A stretch of DNA of 47,357 bases from an uncultured Acidimicrobiaceae bacterium. Its GTDB lineage: Bacteria; Actinomycetota; Acidimicrobiia; Spongiisociales; UBA5794. The notes beneath the pieces were generated by a model. It was given only the letters and a program-made list of their open reading frames with translations, was not told where the DNA came from and ran no database searches. The translations under genes and the position numbers were made by a program. The number at the start of each line of letters is the position of its first letter. The first letter of the stretch is position 1. Positions 7,582 to 14,181 of the stretch are shown in pieces. The DNA lies in NCBI GenBank assembly GCA_947258375.1, contig CAMYIJ010000021.1, positions 1-47,357 of the forward strand, read 5' to 3'.

Positions 7582-7622
7582 TTGTGAAGATTTTCACAAG
7601 AACATTGTGAAGAAGTTCACAT
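7582..7622. promoter_or_regulatory. two tandem CRP/FNR- or Rex-type operators
   Basis: TTGTGAAGATTTTCACAA (7582-7599) and TTGTGAAGAAGTTCACAT (7605-7622) are 18-bp inverted repeats with centres 23 bp apart, about two helical turns. Both match TGTGA-N6-TCACA, the CRP/FNR-family consensus also used by actinobacterial CRP. The first is also a perfect TTGTGAA-N4-TTCACAA, the Rex redox-repressor consensus. They lie 55-95 bp upstream of the GTG of the following membrane-protein gene, inside its probable promoter or leader. Confidence 0.7.
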
Positions 7623-7676
7623 AACGGAGAGTATCAGAGGCGCTACAAGACAAGCGCTACGTAAAGGAGGAGCACT

Positions 7677-8375
7677 GTGAAGAGCAGGCTCAGAACAGTT
7701 GGAGTGGTGCTGGCAGTGGTCGGCATGGTGTTTGTGATCGCCGGAGGCGTGGCGTTCTTCAAGGTGCAGGAGGGTTACGACTCCCTGCAGTCCTTCAGCG
7801 AAGCGCAAGCCGTCGAGCTCAGCTACAACGACGACGGCCAGCTCGTGGACCGCGGCACCGTCGAGGGAGCCCAGGCGATCATGACCTTGCTCACCGACGA
7901 GTGGGGATACCCGGTCGTCGAAGCCGATCTCGACCCGAACGACCCGCTGGTCAATACGGCCACCGAGTACATGTTCCAGATGGCCACCGTCGGCTACCAC
8001 GTGCTACACGGGACTCAGAATGTGACGCTGGCGGCGCCCGCCGAGTACGACGGAGTCACCTACGAAGCCGGTACCCACGAAGTCCTGGTCGACGGCCGGT
8101 ACTGGACGCAGTTTGACCGTCAGCATCCGCTCGACGGTCCGGCCCGTGGCCAGGCGTGGTCGGGCACGGTGCACGGCCTGTTCGCGGAGCTCGGAGTCGG
8201 CACTGTGACCCATTCCGCTTTGCAGCTTGGTCTCGCCTTGGCCGGGCTGTTCGCCGGAGTGGGCATCGTCTCGATCATCGCCGGCAGCGGGATGGTCTGG
8301 ATCAGCCGAGGCCGTGGTGACGAGCAACTGGTGATGCTGGGAAGCTCAGAGAAGTCCCAGCCGGCAAACGTCTAG
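7677..8375 (+). CDS. conserved actinobacterial-type membrane protein of unknown function
   Basis: The product has 232 residues. The GTG at 7677 follows the strong AAAGGAGG at 7663-7670. There is one N-terminal TM (about 8-29), an extracytoplasmic domain (about 30-178) containing ELSYNDDGQLVDRGTVEG, ADLDPNDPLVNTATEYMFQM and YHVLHGTQNVTLAAP, and a second TM (about 182-207), then a short cytoplasmic tail. Similar two-TM proteins in actinobacteria have been labelled 'aromatic ring-opening dioxygenase LigA', a label no motif here supports. Upstream tandem operators suggest control by cAMP, oxygen or NADH status. It ends before a strong intrinsic terminator, so it is monocistronic. Confidence 0.75.
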   Translation: MKSRLRTVGVVLAVVGMVFVIAGGVAFFKVQEGYDSLQSFSEAQAVELSYNDDGQLVDRGTVEGAQAIMTLLTDEWGYPVVEADLDPNDPLVNTATEYMFQMATVGYHVLHGTQNVTLAAPAEYDGVTYEAGTHEVLVDGRYWTQFDRQHPLDGPARGQAWSGTVHGLFAELGVGTVTHSALQLGLALAGLFAGVGIVSIIAGSGMVWISRGRGDEQLVMLGSSEKSQPANV

Positions 8376-8415
8376 TAATCGGCGAACCCAGTACAGACGA
8401 TCGAACCATCGTCAC

Positions 8416-8452
8416 AAAGAAGGCCCCCGCTCGACGGGGGTCTTCTTTTCTT
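8416..8452 (+). terminator. intrinsic terminator
   Basis: A 14-bp stem (AAAGAAGGCCCCCG pairing with CGGGGGTCTTCTTT, one G-U pair) encloses the loop CTCGA and runs into TTTTCTT. It lies 40 bp after the membrane-protein stop. The A-rich 5' arm could let it also work for the minus strand. Confidence 0.88.
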
Positions 8453-8522
8453 GCGTCTGCAGGCAGCCGAAAGTGGGCGATGAGGGCTATGGCCGACATC
8501 GTCCTACATCGGCACGAAGAAG

Positions 8523-8576
8523 GGGGCACGCCGCGGTTGGGGGGAACCACGACGTGCCCCAGCAGAAGTGCTGCTG
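8523..8576 (-). terminator. paired hairpins just after yceI (candidate terminator)
   Basis: GGGGCACG (8523-8530) pairs with CGTGCCCC (8553-8560), with an internal GGTT/AACC pairing. An adjacent CAGCAG/CTGCTG hairpin (8560-8576, loop AAGTG) lies 7 bp past the yceI stop on the minus strand. No T-run follows, so termination is only suggested by position. Confidence 0.4.
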
Positions 8577-8582
8577 TTGGAA

Positions 8583-9128
8583 CTACTCCGCGCGAGCTGC
8601 TTGAACCTCGATCTCGATCTTGGCGTTCTTCGACACGAGAACTCCACCTGCCTCGAGCGGGGCATTCCAGGTTAGTCCCCAGTCCTCGCGGTTGACCTCC
8701 CCGCTGGCAGAAAACGCCGCCTTGGCATTGCCCCAGGGGTCGGTCATGACGCCGAGGTATTCGGCATCGAGGGTCATCGGGTTAGTCACGCCTTTGACGG
8801 TGAGGTCACCGGTGACTTGATAACCGTCGCCCTTGTCGATGATGGAGGTGCTGACGAAGGTCATCTTCGGGTGATTCTCGACATCAAAGAAGTCCGCAGA
8901 CGTGAGGTGGCCATCGCGATCGGCGCTGCCGGTTACGACACTTCCCATGTCGACTTCAATGTCGATGACGGACTCGGTCGGGTTGTCGGCGATCTCGATG
9001 GTTCCACTGAAGGTGCCGAAACCGCCGCGCACCTTGGTCACCATGAGATGCCGGGCGACAAACTCGATCGAACTGTGAGCGGGGTCGAGATTCCAGGTGC
9101 CGGTTTCGGGCAGGGACTGTTCGGGCAT
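8583..9128 (-). CDS. YceI-family lipocalin-like protein
   Basis: The product has 181 residues with an ATG at 9128 preceded by GGAGG. The family signatures are clear: TWNLDPAHSSIEFVARHLMV, VRGGFGTFSGTI, DGHLTSADFFDVENHPKMTF and GDLTVKGVTNPM. YceI-like proteins form a lipocalin-like beta barrel that binds long-chain isoprenoids or amphiphiles such as polyprenols or quinones. No signal peptide is visible, so this one is probably cytoplasmic, as is common in actinobacteria. It is divergently transcribed from a MarR-family gene 115 bp away, which probably regulates it. Confidence 0.92.
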   Translation of the reverse strand: MPEQSLPETGTWNLDPAHSSIEFVARHLMVTKVRGGFGTFSGTIEIADNPTESVIDIEVDMGSVVTGSADRDGHLTSADFFDVENHPKMTFVSTSIIDKGDGYQVTGDLTVKGVTNPMTLDAEYLGVMTDPWGNAKAAFSASGEVNREDWGLTWNAPLEAGGVLVSKNAKIEIEVQAARAE

Positions 9129-9154
9129 GGGCGAGTTCCTCCAGGTGAGTTAGA

Positions 9155-9171
9155 AGTTGTGTGTTGCAACT
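9155..9171. promoter_or_regulatory. inverted repeat between yceI and marR (candidate MarR operator)
   Basis: AGTTGTGTGTTGCAACT contains AGTTG/CAACT arms and an inner GTTGCAAC palindrome. It lies 27 bp upstream of yceI and before the marR promoter. A MarR dimer typically covers such a 15-20 bp inverted repeat in a divergent intergenic region. Confidence 0.45.
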
Positions 9172-9207
9172 ACTTCGAGACGCAACGTTATTCCGGATTG
9201 TTGCGGC

Positions 9208-9242
9208 TTGCAACCAAAATGTCGTCCCGGTACCTTTGCCTG
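9208..9242 (+). promoter_or_regulatory. marR promoter, leaderless
   Basis: TTGCAA (9208-9213), a 17-bp spacer and TACCTT (9231-9236) form a good -35/-10 pair. Only 6 nt separate the -10 from the GTG at 9243, so transcription should start at or next to the start codon. Confidence 0.6.
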
Positions 9243-9710
9243 GTGACTGCCAAGGAACAAGTGGTGGGCCCGTGGCGCGCTCTGCTGCGAGCTCAGAAGG
9301 CCGTGCTCGATCTGCTCTCCCGAGAGATGGAGGTAGAAGCAGGCCTGCCCCTCGGCTGGTACGAGGTGCTGCTGCATCTCCAGGAATCACCCGACGGCCG
9401 GCTCCGGATGCACGAGCTGGCCGACTCACTTCTGCTCAGCCGCAGCGCCGTTACCCGGTTCATCGATCGGATGGAGACCGCCGATCTCGTTGAACGGGTG
9501 CAGTGTTCCTCCGATGGACGTGGTCTCGAGCTGGTTATGACGGCGAACGGAAGCCAGATGTTCCGCAAGGCCGGCCGGGTTCACCTGCGCGGCATCCAGG
9601 AGCACTTCGCGGACCGTCTCACCTCCGAGGAATCCGCCGTGCTGGAACGAGCAATGGCTCGCGTTCTCGAGGCTGCCGCGGCGGCTTCCGACGCGGATCG
9701 GGCCGCCTGA
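9243..9710 (+). CDS. MarR-family transcriptional regulator
   Basis: The product has about 155 residues. The GTG at 9243 is chosen because a -35/-10 promoter ends 6 nt before it; an ATG at 9219 would lie inside the promoter, and longer frames overlap yceI antisense. The winged-helix domain is plain: LPLGWYEVLLHLQESPDG, RMHELADSLLLSRSAVTRFI (recognition helix), DRMETADLVERVQCSSDGRG (wing), then a C-terminal dimerisation helix EESAVLERAMARVLEAA. Such proteins repress divergent genes and release DNA on binding phenolic or lipophilic ligands or on oxidation. The likely target here is the divergent yceI. Confidence 0.9.
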   Translation: MTAKEQVVGPWRALLRAQKAVLDLLSREMEVEAGLPLGWYEVLLHLQESPDGRLRMHELADSLLLSRSAVTRFIDRMETADLVERVQCSSDGRGLELVMTANGSQMFRKAGRVHLRGIQEHFADRLTSEESAVLERAMARVLEAAAAASDADRAA

Positions 9711-9752
9711 CACCAGATCGTGGAGCGCGCCTGCGCACCCCGCGACGACTGG

Positions 9753-9764
9753 TAGCCTTTTGCG
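9753..9764 (+). promoter_or_regulatory. -10 element of the HNH gene, leaderless
   Basis: TAGCCT at 9753-9758 is followed by 6 nt and the ATG at 9765. No Shine-Dalgarno is present, which fits a leaderless transcript. No clear -35 is seen. Confidence 0.5.
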
Positions 9765-10262
9765 ATGGCTAGGGCGCTGGTGCTCAACGCAAGCTACGAG
9801 CCACTTTCGGTGGTGTCCACACGTCGCGCCATCGTTCTTGTGATGCGTGATCGCGCAGACGTCATCGAGACCAACGGCATGGTGTGGCACTCGGAACGGA
9901 TCACGATGTCGTCGCCGTCCGTCGTGCGGTTGCGCACCTACGTCAAAGTGCCCCGCGCCCGCCGGGTCCCGTTGAACCGCAAGGCGATATTTCTGCGTGA
10001 CGACTACTCGTGCCAGTACTGCTCCAGACCTGCCGAGAACGTTGATCACGTCGTCCCGCGCTCACAAGGCGGCGAGCACATCTGGGAGAACGTTGTCGCC
10101 AGCTGCCGGCGCTGCAACACCAAGAAGGGCGGCCGCACGCCTTCGCAAGCCGGACTCAAGTTGCGTCACCCGCCACGGGCCCCGCGGCGCAACAGTTGGG
10201 TGCTGGTGCAATCGGGAAGTCGCCTCGACCCGGCCTGGGAGCCATATCTCGCCGCGTCCTAG
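9765..10262 (+). CDS. HNH endonuclease family protein
   Basis: The product has 165 residues. An N-terminal domain (ARALVLNASYEPLSVVSTRR) precedes the nuclease core: CQYCSRP (zinc-knuckle Cys pair, about residues 83-86), ENVDHVVPRSQGG (the DH of the HNH motif), HIWENVVASC (Asn) and RRCNTKKGGRTP (second Cys pair and final residues). This is the widespread actinobacterial stand-alone HNH protein. Its physiological DNA target is unknown, and there is no methylase or toxin partner next to it. It starts immediately after a TAGCCT element. Confidence 0.9.
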   Translation: MARALVLNASYEPLSVVSTRRAIVLVMRDRADVIETNGMVWHSERITMSSPSVVRLRTYVKVPRARRVPLNRKAIFLRDDYSCQYCSRPAENVDHVVPRSQGGEHIWENVVASCRRCNTKKGGRTPSQAGLKLRHPPRAPRRNSWVLVQSGSRLDPAWEPYLAAS

Positions 10263-10290
10263 CTGCGACGCACCACAAGGAGCTGCGGCC

Positions 10291-10343
10291 GCGTTCGTTG
10301 TGCCTAGAACGCGCTATTTTGGCCGATTAAGCACAACGAACGC
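10291..10343. terminator. 13-bp inverted repeat between convergent genes
   Basis: GCGTTCGTTGTGC (10291-10303) and GCACAACGAACGC (10331-10343) are exact reverse complements around a 27-nt spacer. They lie between the end of the HNH gene and the end of the convergent secreted-protein gene, the usual place for a bidirectional terminator, but there is no T-run. Confidence 0.45.
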
Positions 10344-10379
10344 ATCGGGCGACGAACCGGTATACCCACTTGTCAGGTG

Positions 10380-11852
10380 TTACTCGTCTTCTTCGACTTC
10401 GGGGTAGCAGATGTCCGAGATCTTGGAGAGATCCATCCCGTCGCCGGAGAGTACGGAGCGGTGGGGCGTGATCCCGGCACAGAACCAGCGTCCCGAGGCC
10501 GAACGGGTGACGACGTAGAGGAAGTCGTCGTCGTCCGGCCGCGAGGCGAAGTAGACGGTGCCCGGGTCGCCTGCCAGATCATCGCCAACATCATGTGCGA
10601 CGAAGGTGATGGCCGGAGCCCGCCCGACGAGGTCGTCACCGGTGAGGTTCTCGAACGACTGGCCGTGCGAGTCGTAGTAGAGGGCGGCGCCCGCCAGCGC
10701 CTCCGTCATCAAGCCCTGGGCGCCAGTATCGAGGACGGCAAGGTCGACCGAGGGAGCTTCCCCGCCGACCTGGTATTTACCGCTCGGGGAGTAGCTGTAG
10801 GGAACCGGTGCTCCGAAGAACCCGAGATCACAGAACGCAGGGCTCATTGGGAGAGTGGCCGTGGCCCGGACCAGGTCGAGCCAGACGGTGCCGTTGCCGG
10901 TGCGGAGCCAGACGCCCGCCGGGAGGGTCGCGGTGTTCGTGAAGCGGCCGTCACGCGGCGCGGCGAAGATCAGGGCCCGCGTGCTCGACACCGTGGAGGG
11001 GATTCGAACGGCGGACGTAGATACGCGGGGTAGCGTCTCGGAATCCCCGACGTAGGTCTCCATGCTCATGTCGGCTGCCGTCCCATCGGACCACTGCGCC
11101 ATCGAAGCGCCGTCTCGGTGAACGTACCCCGGCCAGCGAACCTCGGCGGCGCCGTCGTTATCGACCTCGAAGGCAACCGCCACGATCTGGGTGACCGTTT
11201 CAATCGCGGGATCACCGCACACGAGAGACCCCACTTCGAGAGCTTTGGCCGCGACGTCGGGGGCCCAGTCGAACTCTTGGCCGATGGTCACTGCGGCGCC
11301 GCTATCGGCAGCGGCGGTTGCAGCGGTGATCGAGCGAGGCAGGTCGTCGACGATCCAGGAGGCCACTATGTCGGGACCGAAGTGCAGCTCGAGAGTCAGG
11401 CCCGACGCCATCGTGGTCGGAACCTGGAATCCCAAGGTCCATCTGGCCGTCATGCCGGGTTCGAGAGTACGCAGCGAGTGGTTGGGCTGCGCACCACGCT
11501 GCGGCCGGGCGGTGTCCAGGTTGTGGATGTTGTCCGCCGTGTCACGCACGCTGAATGTGAGGCCGCCGAGGGCGGACAGGTCAGCCGGAGCGGATTCGGG
11601 ACTCGTGTTCTCCAGGATCACCGGGATTCGCAGCTCCGTGATCCATGGTTGGCTCGGCGACACCGTCGCCAAACCGGCCAGGGGAGTCACCGGGGACGCG
11701 GCGGGTGCTGTTGCCGCGGCGGATTCATCCGTGGTCTCGACAGTCTCTTGAAGGAGCAGGGCAGGCGAGGCGCCGCTTGATCCGATTCCGACGGAAATCA
11801 ACAGAACGACAGCCATCAGCAGGCTGGTTGCGGTGAGTTTCGGTATCGACAC
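10380..11852 (-). CDS. large secreted protein of unknown function
   Basis: The product has 490 residues, with a GTG at 11852 after GGAAGG. A signal peptide (about 1-28, KLTATSLLMAVVLLISVGIG) is followed by an Ala/Thr-rich linker. A beta-rich domain (about 70-190, with RIPVILENTSP and GMTARWTLGFQVP) resembles the extracellular DUF4352-like or Ig-like folds, but I cannot name the family. The C-terminal region ends with FLYVVTRSASGRWFCAGITP, a pattern seen in secreted or pilin-like actinobacterial proteins, and with an acidic tail EVEEDE. Transcribed alone, convergent to the HNH gene and divergent from the sugar kinase. Confidence 0.75.
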   Translation of the reverse strand: MSIPKLTATSLLMAVVLLISVGIGSSGASPALLLQETVETTDESAAATAPAASPVTPLAGLATVSPSQPWITELRIPVILENTSPESAPADLSALGGLTFSVRDTADNIHNLDTARPQRGAQPNHSLRTLEPGMTARWTLGFQVPTTMASGLTLELHFGPDIVASWIVDDLPRSITAATAAADSGAAVTIGQEFDWAPDVAAKALEVGSLVCGDPAIETVTQIVAVAFEVDNDGAAEVRWPGYVHRDGASMAQWSDGTAADMSMETYVGDSETLPRVSTSAVRIPSTVSSTRALIFAAPRDGRFTNTATLPAGVWLRTGNGTVWLDLVRATATLPMSPAFCDLGFFGAPVPYSYSPSGKYQVGGEAPSVDLAVLDTGAQGLMTEALAGAALYYDSHGQSFENLTGDDLVGRAPAITFVAHDVGDDLAGDPGTVYFASRPDDDDFLYVVTRSASGRWFCAGITPHRSVLSGDGMDLSKISDICYPEVEEDE

Positions 11853-11939
11853 GTCAAACCTTCCGGTGCGCCGGACGGTGGAGGTGGCGCCCTAGTTAGA
11901 TCGGCGATCGGCGCGACCGTTTGAGGGATTCGTGGCGTC

Positions 11940-11951
11940 TACGATGCGCAG
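11940..11951 (+). promoter_or_regulatory. -10 element of the ROK kinase gene, leaderless
   Basis: TACGAT (11940-11945) stands 6 nt before the ATG at 11952. There is no Shine-Dalgarno, consistent with a leaderless message. Confidence 0.5.
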
Positions 11952-12725
11952 ATGCGTATTGGTCTTGATCTCGGGGGCACCAAGGTGGAAGCCATTGCAC
12001 TGAGCGACACGGGAGAGGAGCTGTTGCGTTTTCGGCGCTCCACCCCCGTCGGCGACTACTCAGCAACGGTGAACCTCGTGGTGGCGATGGTGGCAGAGGT
12101 CGAAACGCGGGCCGGGGCCGCAGCTTCAATCGGCCTGGGAACCCCGGGGTCGATCGATCCGGTCAGCGGGCTGATGAAGAACTCCAACTCGACGGCTCTC
12201 AACGGCCGACCGCTCGACAGGGATTTGGCGGCGGCGCTGGGTCGCGACATCTCTATGGCCAACGATGCGGACTGTTTCACCGTCTCGGAGGGGCACGACG
12301 GCGGCGGGGCAGGGGCCGAGGTGGTGTTCGGCGTGATCCTGGGTACAGGAGTGGGCGGCGGCCTCGTAGTCAACGGCCGGCTCGTGAGCGGTCCCAACCG
12401 TGTTGCCGGGGAGTGGGGCCACAATCCGCTGCCGTGGATGTGGCCGGACGAGGCGCCGGGTCCCGCCTGCTACTGCGGGCGGCAGGGTTGCGTCGAGACC
12501 TTCCTCTCGGGCCCGGGGATGGCCGCCGATCACGCGAGGCGGGGCGGGCCTCCCATGTCCGCGGCCGAGATCGCCGCCGCGGCCGCCGCCGGCGAGGAGG
12601 CCGCGTCGGTCACGATGGACCGGTACCACGACCGGCTGGCGCGAGCGCTCTCGGGGGTGATCAACATCGTCGATCCTCACGTCATCGTCCTTGGTGGGGG
12701 AGTGTCGAACATCGAGTCGATCTAA
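11952..12725 (+). CDS. ROK-family sugar kinase (fructokinase/glucokinase), truncated by in-frame TAA
   Basis: The 257-residue readable part contains the phosphate-1 loop GLDLGGTKVEAIAL, LGTPGSIDP, NANDAD-like MANDADCF, phosphate-2 GTGVGGGLVVNGRL, and the ROK zinc motif with GHNPLPWM and CYCGRQGCVETFLSGPG. It also has VIVLGGGVSN before the stop. It would phosphorylate fructose, mannose or glucose with ATP. A TAA at 12723-12725 interrupts at the usual IxxLYxxxP helix. The next 45 codons in the same frame are still homologous, so the ancestral length is 302 residues, exactly that of Mak-type fructokinases. Activity of the shortened form is doubtful. Confidence 0.85.
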   Translation: MRIGLDLGGTKVEAIALSDTGEELLRFRRSTPVGDYSATVNLVVAMVAEVETRAGAAASIGLGTPGSIDPVSGLMKNSNSTALNGRPLDRDLAAALGRDISMANDADCFTVSEGHDGGGAGAEVVFGVILGTGVGGGLVVNGRLVSGPNRVAGEWGHNPLPWMWPDEAPGPACYCGRQGCVETFLSGPGMAADHARRGGPPMSAAEIAAAAAAGEEAASVTMDRYHDRLARALSGVINIVDPHVIVLGGGVSNIESI

Positions 12726-12860
12726 GAAGCGGTGCCCGGGATCTGGAGCCGCTACGACTTCGGCGGAACTGCTCTCACCCGGTTGACAAAGGCTGTACAT
12801 GGCGACTCGAGCGGCGTGCTCGGGGCCGCCCGGTTGTGGCAGGCATCCGGCTCGAGTTAG
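12726..12860 (+). pseudogene. C-terminal remainder of the ROK kinase after the in-frame stop
   Basis: It continues in the same frame after TAA: EAVPGIWSRYDFGGTALTRL, then AVHGDSSGVLGAARLW, ending TAG at 12860. HGDSSGVLGAA is the conserved last motif of ROK fructokinases. A single base (Tyr TAC/TAT to TAA) explains the break, as a real nonsense mutation or a sequencing error. Confidence 0.8.
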
Positions 12861-12868
12861 CGCGTGAC

Positions 12869-13663
12869 CTAGGCCTCGACGATGTGATCGGCCGCAATCG
12901 CCTGGAGCCGGGGCGTTTCGATTCCAGCATGGGCAGCGTTGTGCAGCGCCCGGGTGAGGCGGGCCGGGGCGCTGCGGCCCGTGGCCTTGTGCTCCGGATC
13001 GCCTGCAATGGCCTGCTCCATCCCTTCGATGTGGCGGTCGCCGTCGAGCTCACGTGCCGCCAGCCATCCCTGAATGGCGAGAACCTCGTCGGCGACTTCC
13101 TTGGCCAGTGGCCGGTGGTTGTTCCACAGGTCGGCGACGGTGCCGCCGGTGGTGAGGCCTCCGATGTTGACCGTGAGGATGTAGACGTTCTTGGTCACCA
13201 GCTCGGCGGTGAGTTCGGTGGCGTCGGCAACAACGGTGCAGGGGATGTCGATTGTTGCGAGAGCGGCGCTCAGCTGGGCGGCGTACGGGCCGCCGATCGG
13301 TGACGGAATGATCACCTTGACGTCCTGGCCCGGCTTCTTCTCGAACCAGACGACGGCCACCGTTGGATCGACGATGCCGTGCGCCTCCCAGTCGCGCGGC
13401 AGTAGCTCGTTCTGGAGGAGGGCGGCACGCCGCTTCCAGGGCGCGGGCAGAGCCGCCAGGACGTCGGCGAGATCCGATTCGCCGACCGTGACCAGTACCA
13501 CATCAGGATCGGGGAAAGCGGCGCTCGTCGCTTCGAGGTCGGTGTCGCGGGTGACCGGGACCACGATATGGCCGGCCTTGAGGAGGGCCCGCGAGAACAC
13601 GCCGCCCATCTCTCCCATACCTATGACGACGGCCGTTGCGAGTTGTGAAGTAGGTGATTCCAT
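12869..13663 (-). CDS. NAD(P)-binding ketopantoate reductase/6PGDH-like protein
   Basis: The product has 264 residues. The N-terminal Rossmann motif VVIGMGEMGGVFSRALLKAG (GxGxxG) is followed by VVPVTRDTD and DVVLVTVGESDLADVLAALP, the layout of ketopantoate reductase or beta-hydroxyacid dehydrogenase N-domains. A helical C-terminal domain (LTAELVTKNVYILTVNIGGL and after) fits the ApbA/PanE-like fold, but the catalytic Lys/Glu set is not obvious, so the substrate is unknown. It ends 9 bp from the convergent ROK gene. The next gene upstream on the same strand is a deazaflavin-type reductase 9 bp away, so the two probably form an operon. Confidence 0.7.
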   Translation of the reverse strand: MESPTSQLATAVVIGMGEMGGVFSRALLKAGHIVVPVTRDTDLEATSAAFPDPDVVLVTVGESDLADVLAALPAPWKRRAALLQNELLPRDWEAHGIVDPTVAVVWFEKKPGQDVKVIIPSPIGGPYAAQLSAALATIDIPCTVVADATELTAELVTKNVYILTVNIGGLTTGGTVADLWNNHRPLAKEVADEVLAIQGWLAARELDGDRHIEGMEQAIAGDPEHKATGRSAPARLTRALHNAAHAGIETPRLQAIAADHIVEA

Positions 13664-13672
13664 GCGCGGAAT

Positions 13673-14089
13673 CTAGTGGGCCGGCTGCGCGACAGCTTCG
13701 AGGGCCACCACGGGAATCACGCGGGCGGTGCCTTCCTGGTATCCGGTGAAGAACGAATAGCGGGCCGCGAGCTGCGTATACAGCGCGTCGCGCTCGGTGC
13801 CCGTCGTTATGGCGGCGCGGGCCTCGAACGCTTCCGCGCCCACCTCGACGGTGACCTCGGGAGCGGCCTGGACGTTGAAGAACCAATCGGGGTGGGTGTC
13901 GGCGCCGCCTTTGGATGCGGCCACCACATAGCGGTCACCGTCCATCACGTAGACCAGCGGATTGACGCGCTCCAGCCCGGACCGGGCGCCGGTTGTGCGC
14001 AACAGCAGCAGCGACCAGCCTTCGAAGTGGCCGCCCACCTTGCCGTCGTTGGCCCGGAATTCCTCGATTATCTGATCGTTCCCACTCAC
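13673..14089 (-). CDS. deazaflavin (F420)-dependent nitroreductase-family protein
   Basis: The product has 138 residues. GGHFEGWSLLLLRTTGARSG, then RVNPLVYVMDGDRYVVAASK and GGADTHPDWFFNVQAAPEV are the diagnostic blocks of the Ddn/FDOR-B-like split-barrel family. These proteins bind coenzyme F420 and reduce quinones, nitro-compounds or similar acceptors. The gene implies F420 production elsewhere in the genome. It precedes the Rossmann-fold gene by 9 bp, suggesting a two-gene reductase operon. Confidence 0.9.
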   Translation of the reverse strand: MSGNDQIIEEFRANDGKVGGHFEGWSLLLLRTTGARSGLERVNPLVYVMDGDRYVVAASKGGADTHPDWFFNVQAAPEVTVEVGAEAFEARAAITTGTERDALYTQLAARYSFFTGYQEGTARVIPVVALEAVAQPAH

Positions 14090-14181
14090 GCCGGTTCCTT
14101 CTCCATATATTTCAGCTCAGGGCACTCCCAACGACCACGCCGCGCCCTTATTCCGACGAATCCCGGGCGGACCCGGGAAGC

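Noticed and set aside
8817..9242. Long N-terminal extension of the MarR frame
   Set aside because: It runs antisense to yceI, whose family motifs are unmistakable; a promoter ends just before GTG 9243.
12723..12725. TAA in the ROK gene as recoding or an alternative genetic code
   Set aside because: TAA is used as a normal stop elsewhere (for example mraZ and ileS), and no recoding signal is seen.
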